From the NCBI GenBank assembly GCA_024220525.1, contig JAMYWO010000035.1:159593-223592 (forward strand): 64,000 nucleotides of DNA, read 5' to 3'. The notes under the pieces were generated by a model. The model was given only the letters and a program-made list of their open reading frames with translations, was not told the DNA's origin and did no database searches. A program made the translations under genes and the position numbers. Source of the stretch: Cochliopodium minus. Lineage: Eukaryota > Discosea > Himatismenida > Cochliopodiidae. This document shows, one piece after another, positions 59,158 to 64,000 of the stretch; position 1 is the first letter of the stretch, and the number at the start of each line of letters is the position of its first letter.

Positions 59158-62018
59158 ATGAGTGAGGGAGTTATAAGAGTAAAAAATTTATGGCATAAAA
59201 TCCTTTTTTTGGTTCTTGGAGAAGAGAATGAATTCAGATCTACAGTATCTGCAAGTAAAAAAAAAAAAAATTTAAATATCCCTTTGAATAAATTATAATA
59301 ATCAATGACAATGTATACTATATATCCTCCTTTTATTTATATATTTAAAAATTTCCATTATTTTCTTGAATAGTACCCAATATTGCATTGACATGCAAAA
59401 ATTGGAATCAATCTCTTGAACATGAAGGATTCTGGAAGTCTTTATATCTCAGAGATTTCAAGCATGGATTAAATTTCGAAATTCCAGAAGGATTATCTTG
59501 GAGAAATGTTTACAAATCTCATTTGATGGATACATTAGTTGTTCATACAACTTTCACTGGTGATTTGAATCAAAGAATTACAAAGGTATTCAAAAATAAA
59601 TTTATAGTTAAAATAAAAAAAACTCCATAAATAGAAATTTTAGTATGAATTTATTTATATAAATTTTATTTTGCCTTTATTGTTTATTATTTTTTCGATA
59701 GAACTTTTGGGAAGATGTTGAAAAAAGAGGATCATGGTAAATAAAAAAATATTTTATCTTTTTTCATCTTGAAATATTAAATATTAAATTTAAAAAAGGA
59801 AATTAAATGCTTTCATGGGTAAATTTCAAATAAGAAATATTTAAAAATTTTAATATATATGAAGGATTATACTTTCCATAAAAATCTCAAAACTTTAACA
59901 TTCTATCTAACTAAATTAGGATTACCTCCACGCCTCCCAATGGATACAAAAAAATTGGATCCATTGAAATCAATCATACTCACCTTCGACTTTGACATCA
60001 AAGGAGAATACGATCTCGTGAAAGAACAAATCAACGAGTCATTCAACTGGTTGACCGAACTCTTTTTCAAACCAGAATCCAAAGTGACTGTAACCGTGTT
60101 TCCAAACAAGGAGAAAACTGTTCTCACTGCTGTTTTCACCACTATCATCGAAGGGAAGACCAATGATCCTATAGAGTTTTTGCTTCAAAAACAAAGAAAG
60201 GGTGCTTGGGATTTTCAAAAAAGAGGTAAAAAAAAAATTTTTTTAAAAAGTTCAATTTAGATGGTGTTCAAATTTTCTAACTTTGTTCGCAGACAATTTA
60301 TTATTGACAAATTTTAACTTTTATGATAACTCTCCATTCAATCTTTTTATTAATATCAAATTTTTAAGAATTATTTTATTTTCAAAAATATTATTTGTAT
60401 TAAAATACTTTTTAATTTCAAAAGTTTTTAATATATTATGGTTAACCTTAACATTCTTTTTTATTTCTTTTTTCTTTTGAAAAAATTAAAGTTTGGGGAA
60501 ACGGACTCATCGTGTATCCAATGTACAGGGCAATTAGAAAGCTCAAAAAATCTATCGAGCTCCTCAGAAAGCCCCACAACAACAAATACAAGAGAATAAG
60601 CAAATTCTTTCAAAAAAACACCAATAACAACAACAATAACAACAATGAGGAAGGGAACATCTCTATCATTGAGCTTCTTGCTTTTGCTAAGGAAACTTGT
60701 GGTTTGACCAAGAATTACAAGTCTGTTGAGGAGTTTAAGGATGAGTTGGGTGAAGAGTTTTTGAGGGAGCAAATCGACATGATGAAAAAGGTAAAATTTT
60801 TTATTTATTTTGTTATTTTATTTTTTTTTTTATTTTTTTTTATTTTTATTTCTAAAAAGAATGAAATTTTTTTCAATTTTAATTTTCTGAGATTTATTGA
60901 ATTTTTTAAATATTTATTAATTTATTTAATTTATTTAGAAGAATGAAATTTTTTTAATTTATTTTTTTATTTTTTTATATTTAGTTTTTGATTTTTTCTT
61001 ATTTTGACATTTCGTTTTAAATTTAATGTTTTATTTAATATTTTAATTAATTTATTTTCAATTTATTTTTAAAAGGCAGAAGAGAAGAAAAAAATGGAGA
61101 TGTTGGATTTTCAATTCGCACAGAAAATGGCATCAGACAACCCTGTCAAAGTCGACTACAATGAAGATTACTACAACTATGGCTCCAACACCAAAGAACG
61201 CGAGAAAAAGTTTGACAGGAGACACAAAAAGGACCGCAAACTTTACACCAGACGTACTTACACTTCTCAGTTGGATGTTAGATGGATGAAATTCTTTTCA
61301 GAGTTTAGAACTGAGAATTTGAAGGTCGGATTCAACGTTCCAAGTATAAAAAATTTTTTAATAAATTTTTATTTCATATTTTTTATTTTTTTTATTATTT
61401 TATTTTTTTATTTTTTATTTTTTATTTTTATTATTTTATTTTTTATTTTTTATTTTTTATTATTTTATCACTTTATTTTTTATTATTTTATTTTTATTTC
61501 ATTTTTCTTTTAGTTGAACAAGGAAATTATGAGTGGACAAAGAGAGAACAATTCAAAAACCTCTACAAAAATGTGGGAGGTCTCCGCAGATGGATGATCA
61601 CCAATCGTCGTGGTAGCTCCCTTTCCATCAACTTTGACGGAAGTCCTTTGCCATTGATCTCCTTCTACTTCACCATGATGAACATGGAGGTTAAAAAAAA
61701 AATTTATTTATTTTTTATTTATTTTTTTTTATTTTTTTTTTTTTTAAATTAATTTTTTTTTTTAAAAAGGATCCAAATGCTCCTCAAGAGGAACAAAGAT
61801 TGGAGGATGGCACTACCAGAGAACAATTCCAAGAGTTTGAAGACCTTGCTCGTCAGAAAATGGACGAAGAGAGAAAGAACCGAGGCCAACATCCTAGCTA
61901 CGACACCATGTGGGAGTATGGAAGAGGTAAGCTCTTGGATGATATTGAAAAGTACTCTGATGGGGATGATTACAGCACCAATGCTTTGAATGATGAATCT
62001 GATTTAGATACCAAATAA
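59158..62018 (+). CDS. F-box protein with long uncharacterised C-terminal region
   Basis: About nine exons from the ATG at 59158 to TAA at 62018; all junctions keep phase. The F-box is at the N-terminus (LWHKILFLVLGEENEFRSTVSA, then ALTCKNWNQSLEHEGFWKSLYL). The large remainder includes a beta-rich stretch (KVTVTVFPNKEKTVLTAVF), an Asn repeat coded by AAC/AAT (60627-60650), a basic segment (KFDRRHKKDRKLYTRR), and GSSLSINFDGSPLPLISFYF. An acidic tail ends the protein. Probably an SCF substrate adaptor. One 25-nt exon lies near 59801. Substrate domain not recognised. Confidence 0.75.
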
Positions 62019-62170
62019 AAAAAATATCTTTTTGAATTCAAAAACCAAATTTTCAAAGAATAAAAAAATAAAAAAATACATTGAATCAAAAACTTTTTTT
62101 TTAATTAAATAATAATAAAATAACAAAAGAAAAAAAAAAAAAAATCAAAAATAATTAATTTTTTTTTTCT

Positions 62171-63651
62171 TCAATTCATTGACAGCAAAAATTCATCATT
62201 ACATCTCAAGTGATAAGGCCATAACTTTAAATTCAACAAACATAATTTGGGTATGAACACATCATCATTAGGAACATACAAAGGGTTTGTGAACAAATGT
62301 TTGTTTTTGTTCATATAAGTCCAAAGAGATTCAGTCTTTGTATTGAGCTGATGTTCAGTACGTTCCTTTTCAGAGTTATAAAGAAAAGTACCATAAATGC
62401 AACAATAAGATTGGTCATTAATTGTTTCCAAAAATTTTTCGTTAAATTCGAATGCAGAAGGATAAATCTAAAATTTTTTATTATTTTATAATATTTTTTG
62501 AATATTTTTTTAATTTTTTAAAACTTTTTTTTAAAATGTTTTTTAAAACTTTTTTTTAAAATGTTTTTTAAATCTTTTTTTTAAAACTTTTTTTTAAAAT
62601 GTTTTTTATTATTTTAATATTATAATATTTTTTATGATTAATTTTTAATTTTTTACGTGTGATATTTGCCAAACAGTATCAATGAATTGAAGAAAGATTG
62701 GAGATCTCTGTTCATCATTGTGATCATAGATTTTCCCAAAATTGGATCTGTCATGTCCATTTCTACGAGCAAATTGATGTCCAGAAGAAGTCCTAAAAAA
62801 TTTATTGTTATTTTTAAAAATTTTTAAAAATTTTTTTTTTTTTTTTTCAAAATAATATTTTTTTGTTATTTTTTTAAAAAAATAATTATTTTTATTTTTA
62901 CCATTCCTTTTCTATTAAAACTTCGAAACCAATGATGGTTCTGTAATAAGGATCCAAAAAAATCATTGCCAAAGCTGCCAACTGAGCAGTTCTATCCCAA
63001 CCTGAAATAAAAATCGTAAAAATTAAATCATAATCATTAAATATAAAAAATAAAAAATAAAAAATAAAAAATAAAAAATAAAAAAATAAATACAAAAATA
63101 AATACAAAAAATAAATAGACTAAATATTATGGGATTTTAAAAAAAAAAATAAAGAAATTAAAAAAATAATAATTTAATCAATAAAAAATAAAAAAATAAA
63201 AATAAATACAGAATAAATATTATGGGAAAAAAAAAATGAAAAATAAAATTAAACCTTTTTTTAAAAAAATCAAAAAATAAGCCAAAACAAATAAAATAAA
63301 AAAAAAAAAAAAAAGAAATAAATGAAGAATAAATAATACAAAATAAAAAAAAGAAAAAAAAAAAGAAAAAAAAAATTTTTCACCATCAGAACAGTGCAAA
63401 AAGACGGATTGACCAGAAACAATGCTTTTGGCGATACGACAAGAAGAGAAAATGATGGAGTAGACGTAATTCAACCAATTTGAGTTGGCCAAAACGTTGA
63501 AAGCGTTCTCGTCTTTGATCTCTGCGAGCTTTTGGCGGCTTTCCCTCATCACGTGGATGTTGGGGATGTTCAAGAAGGACATCTTCACATTTTTGTAGTT
63601 TGATGAGTTTTCGAATCCCTTCCCGAATGCTTGGTTCGCTATCGCGTTCAC
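62171..63651 (-). CDS. myotubularin-related phosphatase, 3' half with catalytic loop
   Basis: Four exons (63651-63384, 63001-62902, 62792-62657, 62467-62171), in matched phases, give 266 residues to the stop at 62171. It starts with [15 protein letters not shown], then [20 protein letters not shown], in which the CxxxxxR loop (CSDGWDR) is intact, so the enzyme should be active on PI3P and PI(3,5)P2. [23 protein letters not shown] and [11 protein letters not shown] follow the family order. An intron interrupts the catalytic loop itself between CSDG codons. Upstream sequence to the window edge is intronic repeat. It begins at precisely the residue and phase where the 5' half at 11505 stops. Confidence 0.85.
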
Positions 63652-63939
63652 CTACATTCAAATAATTTTTAAATTAAAAATGAACTAAAAATTTCAAAAA
63701 AATATTAAAAAAATAAAATAAATAATAAAAAAATAATTTGAATTGATTTAGAATAAATTATGTTCTCAAAACAAAAATAATTTTTAAAATAAATAATAAA
63801 AAATAATAAAATGAAAAATTAAAAATACAAAAATCTAATAATAAAAAATATAAAATGAAAAATAAAAAATAAAAATAAAAAAAAATAAAAAATAAAATAA
63901 AAATAAAAAATAAAAAACATCTCAATAAAAAATAAAAAA

Positions 63940-64000
63940 TAAAAAATAAAAAATTTGAAATAAAAAATTTGAAATAAAAAATTTGAAATAAAAAATTTGA
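63940..64000. repeat. 14-nt AT tandem repeat
   Basis: AAATAAAAAATTTG units occur about four times at the window edge inside a myotubularin intron. Confidence 0.7.

Noticed and set aside
1-64000. tRNA, rRNA, CRISPR array or transposon ends
   Set aside because: I scanned by eye for tRNA T-loops, rRNA cores, regular repeat-spacer arrays and long terminal repeats and saw none; a covariance search would be needed to exclude small RNAs.

Overview
The window is nuclear DNA of an intron-rich, very AT-rich eukaryotic microbe, probably a free-living amoeboid or flagellate protist. Coding exons carry most of the G and C. Introns and spacers are nearly pure A/T with long (AAAAAT)n or (TTTTTA)n tracts. 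Introns are mostly GTAAAA...AG, and most genes are cut into many small exons, down to about 4 nt. TAA and TGA both act as stops, so the standard code fits. COX11 (aerobic respiration), a peroxisome-targeted D-amino-acid oxidase, AP-5, myotubularin, F-box proteins and an Abp1-like actin protein suggest an aerobic protist with a rich endomembrane system. I cannot name the lineage.

Layout. 1-11.3 kb: end of an unidentified gene, a CapA-like membrane protein, a secreted glycoprotein, AP-5 sigma, a nicotinamide-riboside-kinase-like kinase, a NIFK/Nop15 RRM protein, a TRAF-like/Sel1 protein, and the 3' exon of COX11. A single N lies at 11334. 11.3-31 kb: 5' half of a myotubularin, three unknown proteins, an F-box/MORN/UBR-box protein, D-amino-acid oxidase, an F-box protein, PEBP, an Abp1-like SH3 protein, a Sel1 protein, and the 3' part of a TFIIIC zinc-finger subunit. 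31-41.5 kb: a large EGF-repeat surface receptor lacking its 5' end, a small protein, a pseudogene, a HIT hydrolase, a MAPR/cytochrome-b5 protein, an ankyrin protein and a small unknown gene. A second single N lies at 41544. 41.5-64 kb: an F-box/LRR/ankyrin gene lacking its 3' end, a tandem pair of GT60-like GlcNAc-transferases, a quinoprotein-like propeller, an RCC1 protein with a myristoylation-type start, a caspase-like protease, a decayed ankyrin/P-loop pseudogene, an F-box protein, and the 3' half of a myotubularin including the catalytic loop.

Recurring themes are ubiquitin ligation (four F-box genes, one with a UBR zinc finger) and membrane traffic and phosphoinositides (AP-5, myotubularin, Abp1). 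The spliceosome also appears unusually permissive: there are AAG|GCAAAA donors in three genes and 4-nt and 8-nt microexons.

The assembly deserves caution. Five gene halves end at pure A/T repeat tracts at 11334 (N), about 31.1 kb and 41544 (N). The two myotubularin halves, 50 kb apart on the same strand, fit each other exactly in reading phase. Exon boundaries were placed by hand and may be off by a base or two.
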